Source: an uncultured Candidatus Saccharibacteria bacterium (lineage in GTDB: Bacteria; Patescibacteriota; Saccharimonadia; Saccharimonadales; Saccharimonadaceae). From it: a DNA stretch of 16,886 bases. The translations under genes and the position numbers were made by a program. The DNA lies in NCBI GenBank assembly GCA_947097085.1, contig CAMUQR010000011.1:1-16886 (forward strand). The letters are read 5' to 3'. Positions 1 through 5,879 of this stretch are shown here, piece after piece. The notes under the pieces were generated by a model. It worked only from the letters and a program-made list of their open reading frames with translations. It ran no database searches and was not told the origin of the DNA. Every line of letters starts with the position of its first letter. Within the stretch, counting starts at the first letter, position 1.

Positions 1-168
1 GAACAAATCTACCGCCCCGACCACCATCAAAGCCAGCACAATATTTAACATAATATATATCGCCCCACTGATTAAATTAGTGGTTTTCGGCCTTGGTCGT
101 AATCGTCGCTTAGGCGACTTCTCAGACTCTGATTGAGTTTGTATTTTAGCTAGTTTATTCTTCTTCAT
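1..168 (-). CDS. Partial membrane protein, N-terminus only
   Basis: The first 56 codons of a gene that runs off the left edge. It starts with ATG at 168; an in-frame TAA lies two codons upstream, so no earlier start is possible. The visible protein has a very basic cytoplasmic N-terminus of about 33 residues (many Lys and Arg, ending RPRPKTT). A hydrophobic stretch follows at about residues 34-56 (LISGAIYIMLNIVLALMVVG), which reads as a signal anchor or first membrane helix. No Shine-Dalgarno sequence is obvious. A possible extended -10 promoter lies about 110 bp upstream, just after the LCP gene, so the gene may be read from both. I do not recognise the family from this part. A membrane-bound envelope protein would fit the neighbouring LCP gene, but that is inference only. 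Confidence 0.6.
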   Translation of the reverse strand, partial: MKKNKLAKIQTQSESEKSPKRRLRPRPKTTNLISGAIYIMLNIVLALMVVGAVDLF

Positions 169-278
169 TGTTTATCACACGCTTTTGTATTGTAATCGCT
201 AGTTGCACACCTTCCGGTTACATAATTTATTATAATTTTATGAGAAAATTACACTTCTCCTTCCCTGTTATAGCGTTC

Positions 279-287
279 ATTATACCA
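279..287 (-). promoter_or_regulatory. Putative extended -10 promoter for the left-edge membrane protein
   Basis: On the minus strand the sequence reads TGGTATAAT: a perfect TATAAT at 279-284 with the TG of an extended -10 directly upstream. No good -35 hexamer is found 17 bp away. The predicted start site near 272 would leave a leader of about 100 nt before the ATG at 168, unlike the near-leaderless promoters elsewhere in the window. The intergenic stretch 169-304 holds nothing else I can support. Confidence 0.4.
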
Positions 288-304
288 TACTTAAACAATT
301 ATGG

Positions 305-2032
305 TTATTTAATAACTGTTTCCGGACCAATAACAATCACAAAATCAGCTGATTCGTTGCTATATTTAGATTGTTGCGCTACATCAGTAGTGAGACTGAA
401 AGTTTTTTGGAGATATTCATATGATTTTGGCTTTTCAATACCCGCTTTTTGGAATACCAGACCGCCACCTTTTAGCTCACCGCTTGCATTACCCACTCGA
501 ACAATCCCAAAACCCTGCTCTTCTAATTGATCAGCTAGTTTTTGGGCTAGACCAGATTTACCACTGCCATTAAGGACTGTAACTGTTGGTTTTTCTTTCA
601 TAAATGGTTGTTGACTAATATGTTGTTTAATAAATTTATGAATAGCACCGTATTGCTCAACGCCAGCTTGCGGCATAATTACCGATTGACCATTAATATT
701 GCCACTACGCACTACTTCAATTAGACTAACTGACTCGATAGCGTTTGATTCAAACTGATTGGCAATTTCTTTCATCGTCATCATCATCGAGCGAATTTCT
801 TTAGCATTGAGATTGGTTCGGAGATAATCACCCAGAGTCTCTAAAATACCCGTCATTTTTTCCACATTACTCGTCACGCCATTGTCAGTCATTTTTTTAG
901 CCAGAGCAATTAACACTTTACGCTGATTATTTTCTCGATCAAAGTTCGAGTTCGGCAAACCATATCCACCCTGAGCATTACGCGCCCGCATCAAGGCTAA
1001 CGCTCGCTGTCCATCCATCAGTCCAGTTGGGCCGTTTTTGTATTTGACAAGTGTACATTTATAATTACATTGCCAGTCGAAGTTCGGATCATAAATCCCC
1101 CGTGGATCTGGACTTTCAATCATTACTTCGACACCGCCTACTGCGTCTACTAATTTCACTACGGCTTGGAACTGAATATGAGCATAATATTGAATATCCA
1201 GGCCAATCACTTGTGAAATCTTACGCACTAGCGCCTCAGCACCAGCCTTTTGATCCTTACCATTGTCAGAACCGCACTGATAAACAGTGTTGATTTTGGC
1301 ATAATTACCAACGAAACAGGTTTTTTCGTGCTTAATCCATAAATCACGTGGAATGCTAATCATCGACGCTTGCTTAGTGTTATTATCATAGCTCACCACC
1401 ATCAATGAGTCGGTTAATAGCGGTCCGCCGTGTTGGCTATTGAGGTCGTTACTTTCTGTACCAAATAGCAAGAAAGTAGTCCGGCCGTTTTGATCTTGTT
1501 TTAACGGTTCTTTTTTCAGAATGTCGATAATATTGCCACCGCCGATAACATTTGCCGCCTTCATCAAACGAGAAATATAGCGATAACCAAAAAACCCAAT
1601 CACGATTAAAATCGTTAAAATGATTAATTTAATGATTAACCGTTTTTTAGATTTTTTAGGCTTAGCGGGTTTTGATTTTTTACCATCAGGTACATCAAAA
1701 AAATCATCGAGTTGTTTCTCGGGCGTGCGTTTAGTCGGCAAGAACGATTTGCGTTTTGGCGCCGATACCGTCGAATTAGTTTTTGTACTACCCACCAAAC
1801 TTGAGCGCTCAGACATTACAGAGTGCTTTTGGCGACTAACTTCACGATTGGCAAGTTGTGCTACCGCCCGCTGAATTGGCCGTGAAGCGACAGGCTTCGA
1901 AGCACTTAACGCTGTCTTTTTGCCAGCCACTAGCGGTTTGTAATAACTAACGCCATTAGTCACCTTTTTAGAAGCAAGCGACTGCGATTGTCGCGTTTTA
2001 AAACCATCAATAGAACCAAATTTCTTATTCAT
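305..2032 (-). CDS. LytR-CpsA-Psr (LCP) family cell-wall polymer ligase with LytR C-terminal domain
   Basis: LCP enzymes transfer polyprenyl-linked glycopolymers onto peptidoglycan or surface glycoproteins on the outer face of the membrane. The 575-residue protein has an unusually long, basic, Ser/Thr/Lys-rich cytoplasmic N-terminus (1-130), a membrane helix at about 131-150, the LCP domain at about 180-420 and a LytR_C domain at about 482-572 (TVTVLNGSGKSGLA). LCP hallmarks are visible: TDSL at 207-210 (metal-binding Asp208), IPRDLW at 227-232 (Arg229), RALALMRAR at 343-351, and DRENNQRK at 365-372, matching the DxxRxxRQ-type lipid-phosphate site. The start is ATG at 2032; a -35/-10 pair places transcription start about 5 nt upstream, so the mRNA is nearly leaderless. 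The gene is divergent from lepB. The family is certain; the polymer transferred cannot be read from the sequence. Confidence 0.93.
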   Translation of the reverse strand: MNKKFGSIDGFKTRQSQSLASKKVTNGVSYYKPLVAGKKTALSASKPVASRPIQRAVAQLANREVSRQKHSVMSERSSLVGSTKTNSTVSAPKRKSFLPTKRTPEKQLDDFFDVPDGKKSKPAKPKKSKKRLIIKLIILTILIVIGFFGYRYISRLMKAANVIGGGNIIDILKKEPLKQDQNGRTTFLLFGTESNDLNSQHGGPLLTDSLMVVSYDNNTKQASMISIPRDLWIKHEKTCFVGNYAKINTVYQCGSDNGKDQKAGAEALVRKISQVIGLDIQYYAHIQFQAVVKLVDAVGGVEVMIESPDPRGIYDPNFDWQCNYKCTLVKYKNGPTGLMDGQRALALMRARNAQGGYGLPNSNFDRENNQRKVLIALAKKMTDNGVTSNVEKMTGILETLGDYLRTNLNAKEIRSMMMTMKEIANQFESNAIESVSLIEVVRSGNINGQSVIMPQAGVEQYGAIHKFIKQHISQQPFMKEKPTVTVLNGSGKSGLAQKLADQLEEQGFGIVRVGNASGELKGGGLVFQKAGIEKPKSYEYLQKTFSLTTDVAQQSKYSNESADFVIVIGPETVIK

Positions 2033-2043
2033 AACCAGTATTT

Positions 2044-2072
2044 ATCATACCGATAATGACCTAAATATTCAA
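2044..2072 (-). promoter_or_regulatory. Promoter of the LCP gene, near-leaderless
   Basis: The minus strand shows -35 TTGAAT (2067-2072), a 17-bp spacer and -10 TATGAT (2044-2049). The expected transcription start near 2037 is only about 5 nt before the ATG at 2032, and there is no room for a Shine-Dalgarno sequence. It is back to back with the lepB promoter: the two -35 boxes are 2 bp apart. Confidence 0.7.
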
Positions 2073-2074
2073 CC

Positions 2075-2103
2075 TTTAAAATTATTATTTATTCTAGTAT
2101 AAT
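2075..2103 (+). promoter_or_regulatory. Promoter of lepB, leaderless
   Basis: A perfect -10 TATAAT at 2098-2103 is preceded by a weak -35 TTTAAA at 2075-2080 with 17 bp between them. The transcription start is expected around 2110, within about 3 nt of the ATG at 2113. The same TTTAAA -35 form recurs in front of parA. Confidence 0.65.
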
Positions 2104-2112
2104 AGTTATGTT

Positions 2113-2715
2113 ATGACCCAAATCAGTATCAATCGCAAAAATCGAGCTCGAGACATTGCTAATATTATTTTCTTTGTCGCCTCTGTTATTTGTGGTACTT
2201 TATTGATTAATGCTTTTGTCTTCCGTAGCTATAGCATTGTTGGTCGCAGTATGGAAAATACTCTATTTCAGAACGATCGAGTGATCGTTAATCGCCTACC
2301 AGTGACTTGGGCTCAGATTAAAAATACTCCTTATATCCCGAAGCGCGGTGAAATTATTGTTTTTGAAAATCCTCAGCATGCTTCACGCCAGCAGGATCGC
2401 TATCTGATTAAGCGTGTGGTTGGCTTACCCGGCGATCGCGTAACCATTAAAAATAACAAAATTACCGTTGTCAATAAAGAACACCCTGATGGTTTTGACC
2501 CCAATAAAGACCTTAAAGATCCGATGAGCACCGAAATCTCTGGAGAAGTTGATAACGTAGAAGTTCAAGATAGTCATTTGTTCGTAATTGGCGACCACCG
2601 CGAAGGTAGCCACTCCTACGACTCACGCAATGGACTCGGTCAAGTGCCTTTTCATACCGTCGTCGGTCCAGTCAGCATGCGCCTCTTCCCACTCACTAAC
2701 TTCCGATGGTTTTAG
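2113..2715 (+). CDS. lepB: Signal peptidase I
   Basis: The membrane-bound serine protease that removes signal peptides from exported proteins; the LPSTG protein at 5880-7220 is a likely client. The 200-residue protein has one N-terminal membrane helix (about 15-36) and then the extracytoplasmic catalytic domain of family S26. Box B reads GRSMENTL, with nucleophile Ser46. Box D reads YLIKRVVGLPGD (97-108), with the general base Lys100. Box E reads GDHREGSHSYDSR (160-172), a variant of GDNxxxSxDSR. The length is typical of Gram-positive-type enzymes. The start ATG at 2113 lies within about 10 nt of the -10 box, implying a leaderless transcript; another ATG at 2108 is out of frame. This is the only plus-strand gene. 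It shares its promoter region with the LCP gene and converges on parB at a bidirectional terminator. Confidence 0.95.
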   Translation: MTQISINRKNRARDIANIIFFVASVICGTLLINAFVFRSYSIVGRSMENTLFQNDRVIVNRLPVTWAQIKNTPYIPKRGEIIVFENPQHASRQQDRYLIKRVVGLPGDRVTIKNNKITVVNKEHPDGFDPNKDLKDPMSTEISGEVDNVEVQDSHLFVIGDHREGSHSYDSRNGLGQVPFHTVVGPVSMRLFPLTNFRWF

Positions 2716-2725
2716 TTTATTCTTA

Positions 2726-2763
2726 AAAACTCCAGTCTAGATTTGACTGGAGTTTTATTTTTT
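2726..2763. terminator. Bidirectional intrinsic terminator between lepB and parB
   Basis: A perfect 12-bp stem: AAAACTCCAGTC at 2726-2737 pairs with GACTGGAGTTTT at 2745-2756 across a 7-nt loop. A T-tract follows on the plus strand (2752-2763), and a shorter T-run (2725-2729 read in reverse) follows on the minus strand. The hairpin sits 10 nt after the lepB stop and 15 nt after the parB stop, so it can end both convergent transcripts. Confidence 0.9.
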
Positions 2764-2778
2764 CGCTGATTGATTTAA

Positions 2779-3708
2779 CTATTGTTGTGCTAGCACCTGA
2801 CTGAGGCGATCAAACTCAGCTTGGTTCTTAAACTTAATTTCAATTGTACCTGAACCATTGGCTTTAGCTTTGACTTGAACTTTTGCATCGAGACGCTGAG
2901 ACATAGCCTGTGACATTTCATCGGTATGCAAAACTTTAGAGATTTTCTTGTCTTTAAGAGCTTCAACTTGAGCTTGTTTATCAGTTTGAGCCTTATAATT
3001 AGCCGTCACCCGCTCTACTCGACGAGCTGACCAATTTTGCTTGATAATTTGTGGCAACAACTGTAGCACTACCGCATGATCCATACCAATCAGTGGTTTG
3101 GCTTGACCTTCAGTTAGTTCACCTTGACTTAAAGCCTCGATTGCTTCCGCTGGCAAGGTCAACAGACGCATCGTATTACTGATCGCCCCAACTGTTTTAC
3201 CACTGACACGCTCACTAATTTGCTTGAGTGTCATATTAAATTGTTCGCGCAACTTCAAATAAGCCGTTGCCACTTCAATCACGTTCAAGTCTTCACGCTG
3301 AACGTTCTCGATTAGTGATAATTCCAGACGATTTTGAGCGCTTAGAGTACGAATCAAGGCTGGAATCTTCTTTAGACCGGCAATTTTACTTGCTCGATAG
3401 CGCCTTTCACCCGCCACAATGCGATATTTATCACCTTTTTTAATGACGACAATTGGTTGTAACACGCCATGAGCTTTGATCGATTGCGCTAAGGCCTGCA
3501 TCGCTTCTTCTTCAAACGCTTTACGCGGTTGTTCAGCATCAGCCTCGATTTTATCGAGCGCAATTTCCCGCAAATTACTGAGTCTGGCGTCCTGCTCGCT
3601 AGTTGGATCAAACGCCTCATCAAACAACTCAGTTGGTAATAGCGATTCAAACCCCCGTCCCAGAGCCGATTTGGTTGATTTTTTGGGCGATTTAGCATTA
3701 TTTAACAC
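2779..3708 (-). CDS. parB: ParB/Spo0J chromosome-partitioning protein
   Basis: ParB is the CTP-dependent DNA clamp that loads at parS sites and works with ParA to segregate chromosome origins. The 309-residue protein has the N-terminal ParB/Srx CTPase domain at about 45-140, with QPRKAF (60-65), GERRYRASK (100-108) and the ENVQRED motif (134-140). A helix-turn-helix parS-binding region follows at about 158-182, then a C-terminal dimerisation part. The start codon is GTG (3706-3708) and overlaps the 3' end of parA by 11 nt. A perfect AGGAGG at 3718-3723, 9 nt upstream, decides this start. The overlap and strong ribosome site indicate translational coupling with parA. I see no parS site nearby. 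The gene ends at the bidirectional terminator shared with lepB. Confidence 0.95.
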   Translation of the reverse strand: MLNNAKSPKKSTKSALGRGFESLLPTELFDEAFDPTSEQDARLSNLREIALDKIEADAEQPRKAFEEEAMQALAQSIKAHGVLQPIVVIKKGDKYRIVAGERRYRASKIAGLKKIPALIRTLSAQNRLELSLIENVQREDLNVIEVATAYLKLREQFNMTLKQISERVSGKTVGAISNTMRLLTLPAEAIEALSQGELTEGQAKPLIGMDHAVVLQLLPQIIKQNWSARRVERVTANYKAQTDKQAQVEALKDKKISKVLHTDEMSQAMSQRLDAKVQVKAKANGSGTIEIKFKNQAEFDRLSQVLAQQ

Positions 3709-4471
3709 GATTTAGTACCTCCTTTGCGAGAGCTTTGTAACTTTTTGCACCTTTTGAAAAACGATCATACACTCCGATTGGCACGCCATGGCTTGGCGCC
3801 TCAGCTAAGCGAATATTACGTGGAATAACTGTTTTAAACACTTTGGAATTGAAATATTTCTTAATCTCAGTAATCACCTGTGCTGATAATACAGTACGAG
3901 AATCAACCATTGTCGGTAACACCCCGAGAATCTCAAGACTGGGATTCATGCCACTTTTGATAATTTTCATAGTTTCTAGTAGCTGACCGAGACCCTCAAG
4001 TGCATAAAACTCAGTTTGAACCGGCATAATCATATAATCAGCGGCGATCAAACCATTCACCGTCAACAAACTCAAGCTAGGTGGACAATCGATGATAATA
4101 AAATCATATTGGTTGCGAATTTCGTTAATAGCAGTTTTTAAGCGACGGAATTTGTTATTGGTTTTAGCTAAATCAACTTCGGTATTAGCCAGTGTCGAAA
4201 GAGTTGGCGCAACAGACAAGCCTTCATAATCAGTCTGCTGAATCACCGTGCTAATCGGCGTATCACCAATAATCACATCACTCATCGATGCGCCCAATTC
4301 TTGTTTATTCACTCCTAAACCACTCGAGGCGTTACCCTGCGGATCGAAGTCAATCAATAACACTTCGCGCTTTAATTTTGATAAATAATAAGCTAAGTTA
4401 ATCGAGGTCGTCGTCTTACCGACACCACCTTTCTGATTCGTAATCGCAATTACTACCGCTTCCCGTTCCAT
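3698..4471 (-). CDS. parA: ParA/Soj chromosome-partitioning ATPase
   Basis: A Walker-type ATPase of the MinD/ParA class that forms dynamic nucleoid-bound gradients and moves ParB-parS complexes. Using the start at 4471 the protein has 257 residues, typical for chromosomal Soj. It carries the deviant Walker A KGGVGKT (14-20), DFDPQGN (41-47), Walker B IIIDCPP (125-131) and the DNA-contact motif RNIRLAEAPSHG (218-229). An upstream in-frame ATG at 4519 would add 16 residues. However, that start lies upstream of the apparent -10 box and against the rplU terminator, while the -10 TAAAAT ends 7 nt before 4471, so I prefer 4471 and a leaderless mRNA. The gene overlaps parB by 11 nt. Confidence 0.95.
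   Translation of the reverse strand: MEREAVVIAITNQKGGVGKTTTSINLAYYLSKLKREVLLIDFDPQGNASSGLGVNKQELGASMSDVIIGDTPISTVIQQTDYEGLSVAPTLSTLANTEVDLAKTNNKFRRLKTAINEIRNQYDFIIIDCPPSLSLLTVNGLIAADYMIMPVQTEFYALEGLGQLLETMKIIKSGMNPSLEILGVLPTMVDSRTVLSAQVITEIKKYFNSKVFKTVIPRNIRLAEAPSHGVPIGVYDRFSKGAKSYKALAKEVLNRVK
3718..3723 (-). promoter_or_regulatory. Shine-Dalgarno site of parB
   Basis: A perfect AGGAGG on the minus strand inside the last parA codons, 9 nt before the GTG start of parB. It fixes the parB start and shows that this organism uses strong Shine-Dalgarno sites for operon-internal genes. Confidence 0.8.
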
Positions 4472-4478
4472 AGCTAAT

Positions 4479-4507
4479 ATTTTACCACAAAGCAGAAGCT
4501 TTTTAAA
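4479..4507 (-). promoter_or_regulatory. Promoter of parA-parB, leaderless
   Basis: The minus strand shows TTTAAA (4502-4507), a 17-bp spacer and TAAAAT (4479-4484). The transcription start is expected at about 4472, directly at the ATG of parA (4471). The -35 is weak but identical in form to that of lepB. Confidence 0.6.
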
Positions 4508-4520
4508 ACTTTTTACCAAT

Positions 4521-4556
4521 AAAAAACCGCCCGGCGCATTGATGCTTTGCCGAGCG
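4521..4556 (-). terminator. Intrinsic terminator of rplU
   Basis: On the minus strand an 8-bp GC-rich stem (CGCTCGGC with GCCGGGCG, one G-T pair; arms at 4549-4556 and 4528-4535) contains an inner GCAT/ATGC pairing. It is followed by a run of six T at 4521-4526. It starts 11 nt after the rplU stop and separates rplU from parA. Confidence 0.88.
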
Positions 4557-4567
4557 ATTTTTATCTT

Positions 4568-4876
4568 TTATTTAATTGATTTAATGGTGATTTGTGAGTA
4601 TTTTTGGCGATGTCCGATTTCTTTATGGACGCGTTTTTTAGCTTTGTAGCGAATAACACGCAATTTGTCGCCTTTTTGCATTTCTGGATCAACCACAGCC
4701 TTTACTTTCACACCTTTTACGACTGGTTGACCCACAGCGGTCTTATCACCGTCAATCGTAAGAAGCGCATCAAGTTCGAGCTCTTTGGTACCTTCAGGGA
4801 GGAGATCCACCCAGAGGGTCTCACCTTCAGCGACGATATATTGTTTGCCACTGACCTTGATAACTGCTTTCTTCAT
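4568..4876 (-). CDS. rplU: 50S ribosomal protein L21 (bL21)
   Basis: A structural protein of the large ribosomal subunit that binds 23S rRNA. The 102 residues match the normal family length. They show the N-terminal strand AVIKVSGKQYIVAEGE and the C-terminal L21 signature IRYKAKKRVHKEIGHRQ (74-90) with GHRQ and the final ITI. The start ATG at 4876 is preceded by AAGGA (4884-4888) at suitable spacing, and a near-consensus promoter leaves a leader of about 25 nt. The usual partner rpmA (bL27) is not downstream; the gene stands alone between its own promoter and a strong terminator. Confidence 0.96.
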   Translation of the reverse strand: MKKAVIKVSGKQYIVAEGETLWVDLLPEGTKELELDALLTIDGDKTAVGQPVVKGVKVKAVVDPEMQKGDKLRVIRYKAKKRVHKEIGHRQKYSQITIKSIK

Positions 4877-4908
4877 TACTATTTCCTTTATTAAAAATAT
4901 CAGACTAT

Positions 4909-4937
4909 ATTATATCAAACTTTTATGAGGTTGACAA
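4909..4937 (-). promoter_or_regulatory. Promoter of rplU
   Basis: The minus strand shows TTGTCA (4932-4937), a 17-bp spacer and a perfect TATAAT (4909-4914). The -35 begins 9 bp after the galU stop codon. The expected start near 4902 leaves about 25 nt before the ATG, enough for the AAGGA ribosome site. Confidence 0.8.
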
Positions 4938-4945
4938 GAGCTCAA

Positions 4946-5770
4946 CTAACCGTTATAACCTTCGACTACTACACGATTAGCATGCACCCAGCCTTCGACT
5001 GTGCCCCCATCAAGGTAAACACCCTCAGCCGGAACCACTTTCAGCGCCTGACCGCTACTGACATAATCATTCAGAGGCACTGTAATGTAATATTCACCCT
5101 GAATATCATCACGCTCAGCATAAGCTTTAATCATCGCCACAGCCTGCGCACTCAAGACGTATTTACTGATATTAATTAAATTGCTTGGTGCATCTTCAGG
5201 TGCTGGCTTTTCAACAATTTGTTTAAAATTATGCTCAGCATCCAACTCAATCACGCCATAACGTGATACTTCATCAGGCGCCACTTGCGCACCCAACAGC
5301 GCGCTACCCTCACCCGCTTGTTCCACTAGGCGCGCTACATCGCTAGAGCCATCACGATTATAAATAAAATCATCACCCATCAGCACCAAAACTGATTCAT
5401 CACCAATTTCTTGAGCGACCAGATAGACTGGAATCGCCGTGCCATATTTACCATTCGGATCTTGTTCAATAAAGTGAAAATTAATACCAGCCGGCGGTGT
5501 TACCAACTCCAAATATTTTTCTTTACCGTTAGCCTTGAGATATTCTTCGAGCTTGGGATTATTTGAATAAAAACTTTTGACTTGAGTTGAGCCTTCCGAC
5601 ACCACAAAATAAATATCAGTAATGCCGGCCTTGATGCAGTCTTCCACTACATAATCAATAATCGGTCTATTACCGACAGGCAACATACATTTTTCAATTG
5701 TTTTGGTAATTGGCAGACGCCGTGTTCCCCAACCAGCCACAGGGATAATTGCTTTTGTAATCTTATTCAT
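4946..5770 (-). CDS. galU: UTP-glucose-1-phosphate uridylyltransferase (GalU-type nucleotidyltransferase)
   Basis: Catalyses UTP plus glucose-1-phosphate to UDP-glucose, a precursor for envelope glycans, in the cytosol. The 274-residue single-domain nucleotidyltransferase fold shows the N-terminal nucleotide loop AGWGTRRLP (12-20) with KTIEKCMLP (23-31), the metal/sugar site VLMGDDFIY (129-137), VEKP (186-189) and the C-terminal YLDGGTVEGWVHAN (252-265). GalU usually reads AGxGTRFLPxTKxxPKEMLP; here Trp replaces the small residue and E-K-C replaces P-K-E, so the loop is a variant. A glucose-1-phosphate thymidylyltransferase is less likely given length and motifs, but exact substrate choice is not certain. 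The ATG at 5770 lies just behind a -10 box with no Shine-Dalgarno site. The LCP ligase and the surface operon are nearby possible users of its product. Confidence 0.88.
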   Translation of the reverse strand: MNKITKAIIPVAGWGTRRLPITKTIEKCMLPVGNRPIIDYVVEDCIKAGITDIYFVVSEGSTQVKSFYSNNPKLEEYLKANGKEKYLELVTPPAGINFHFIEQDPNGKYGTAIPVYLVAQEIGDESVLVLMGDDFIYNRDGSSDVARLVEQAGEGSALLGAQVAPDEVSRYGVIELDAEHNFKQIVEKPAPEDAPSNLINISKYVLSAQAVAMIKAYAERDDIQGEYYITVPLNDYVSSGQALKVVPAEGVYLDGGTVEGWVHANRVVVEGYNG

Positions 5771-5781
5771 ACGGTTATTGT

Positions 5782-5811
5782 ATCATATTCGAATTCAAGA
5801 CGACTAGTCAG
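5782..5811 (-). promoter_or_regulatory. Promoter of galU, near-leaderless
   Basis: The minus strand shows -10 TATGAT (5782-5787) with CTGACT (5806-5811) 18 bp upstream as a weak -35. Transcription would start about 4-5 nt before the ATG at 5770. TACAAT at 5778-5783 is an overlapping alternative -10. Confidence 0.5.
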
Positions 5812-5827
5812 GCCCCTCGACCTTCAT

Positions 5828-5861
5828 TTTAAATCCCACCTCCTAAGGGGTGGGATTTAAA
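5828..5861 (-). terminator. Long perfect hairpin after the LPSTG gene, no U-tract
   Basis: A perfect 13-bp inverted repeat (TTTAAATCCCACC at 5828-5840 with its complement at 5849-5861) around an 8-nt loop, 18 nt after the LPSTG stop and upstream of the galU promoter. It is placed like a terminator for the surface operon. The minus-strand sequence after the stem is AAAATGAAGG rather than a T-run, so it may instead be an mRNA 3'-end stabiliser or a processed hairpin. Confidence 0.6.
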
Positions 5862-5879
5862 GTTATTAGCTACAAGTTA

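Noticed and set aside
229..234. A second TATAAT on the minus strand before the left-edge gene
   Set aside because: No acceptable -35 is found, and the region is AT-rich enough to produce it by chance; the TGG-extended box at 279-287 is better.
305..318. Short palindrome (GTTAT-TTA-ATAAC) at the end of the LCP gene as a terminator
   Set aside because: The stem is 5 bp, pure weak pairing apart from the ends, overlaps the stop codon and has no T-run.
168..530. A 120-codon plus-strand frame overlapping the 3' end of the LCP gene
   Set aside because: It overlaps the LytR_C domain in antisense and has no ribosome site; the LCP motifs show which strand is coding.
1339..1354. A parS-like palindrome core (TCACGTG) near parAB
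   Set aside because: It matches the 16-bp parS consensus at only about 10 positions, and it encodes the conserved IPRDLW motif of the LCP gene, which explains the bases.
5804..5827. A 7-codon frame on the minus strand with AGGAGGTG upstream, as a possible leader peptide of galU
   Set aside because: The ribosome site is partly within the 13-bp hairpin, no promoter is placed for it, galU has its own promoter downstream, and 7 codons give no coding evidence.
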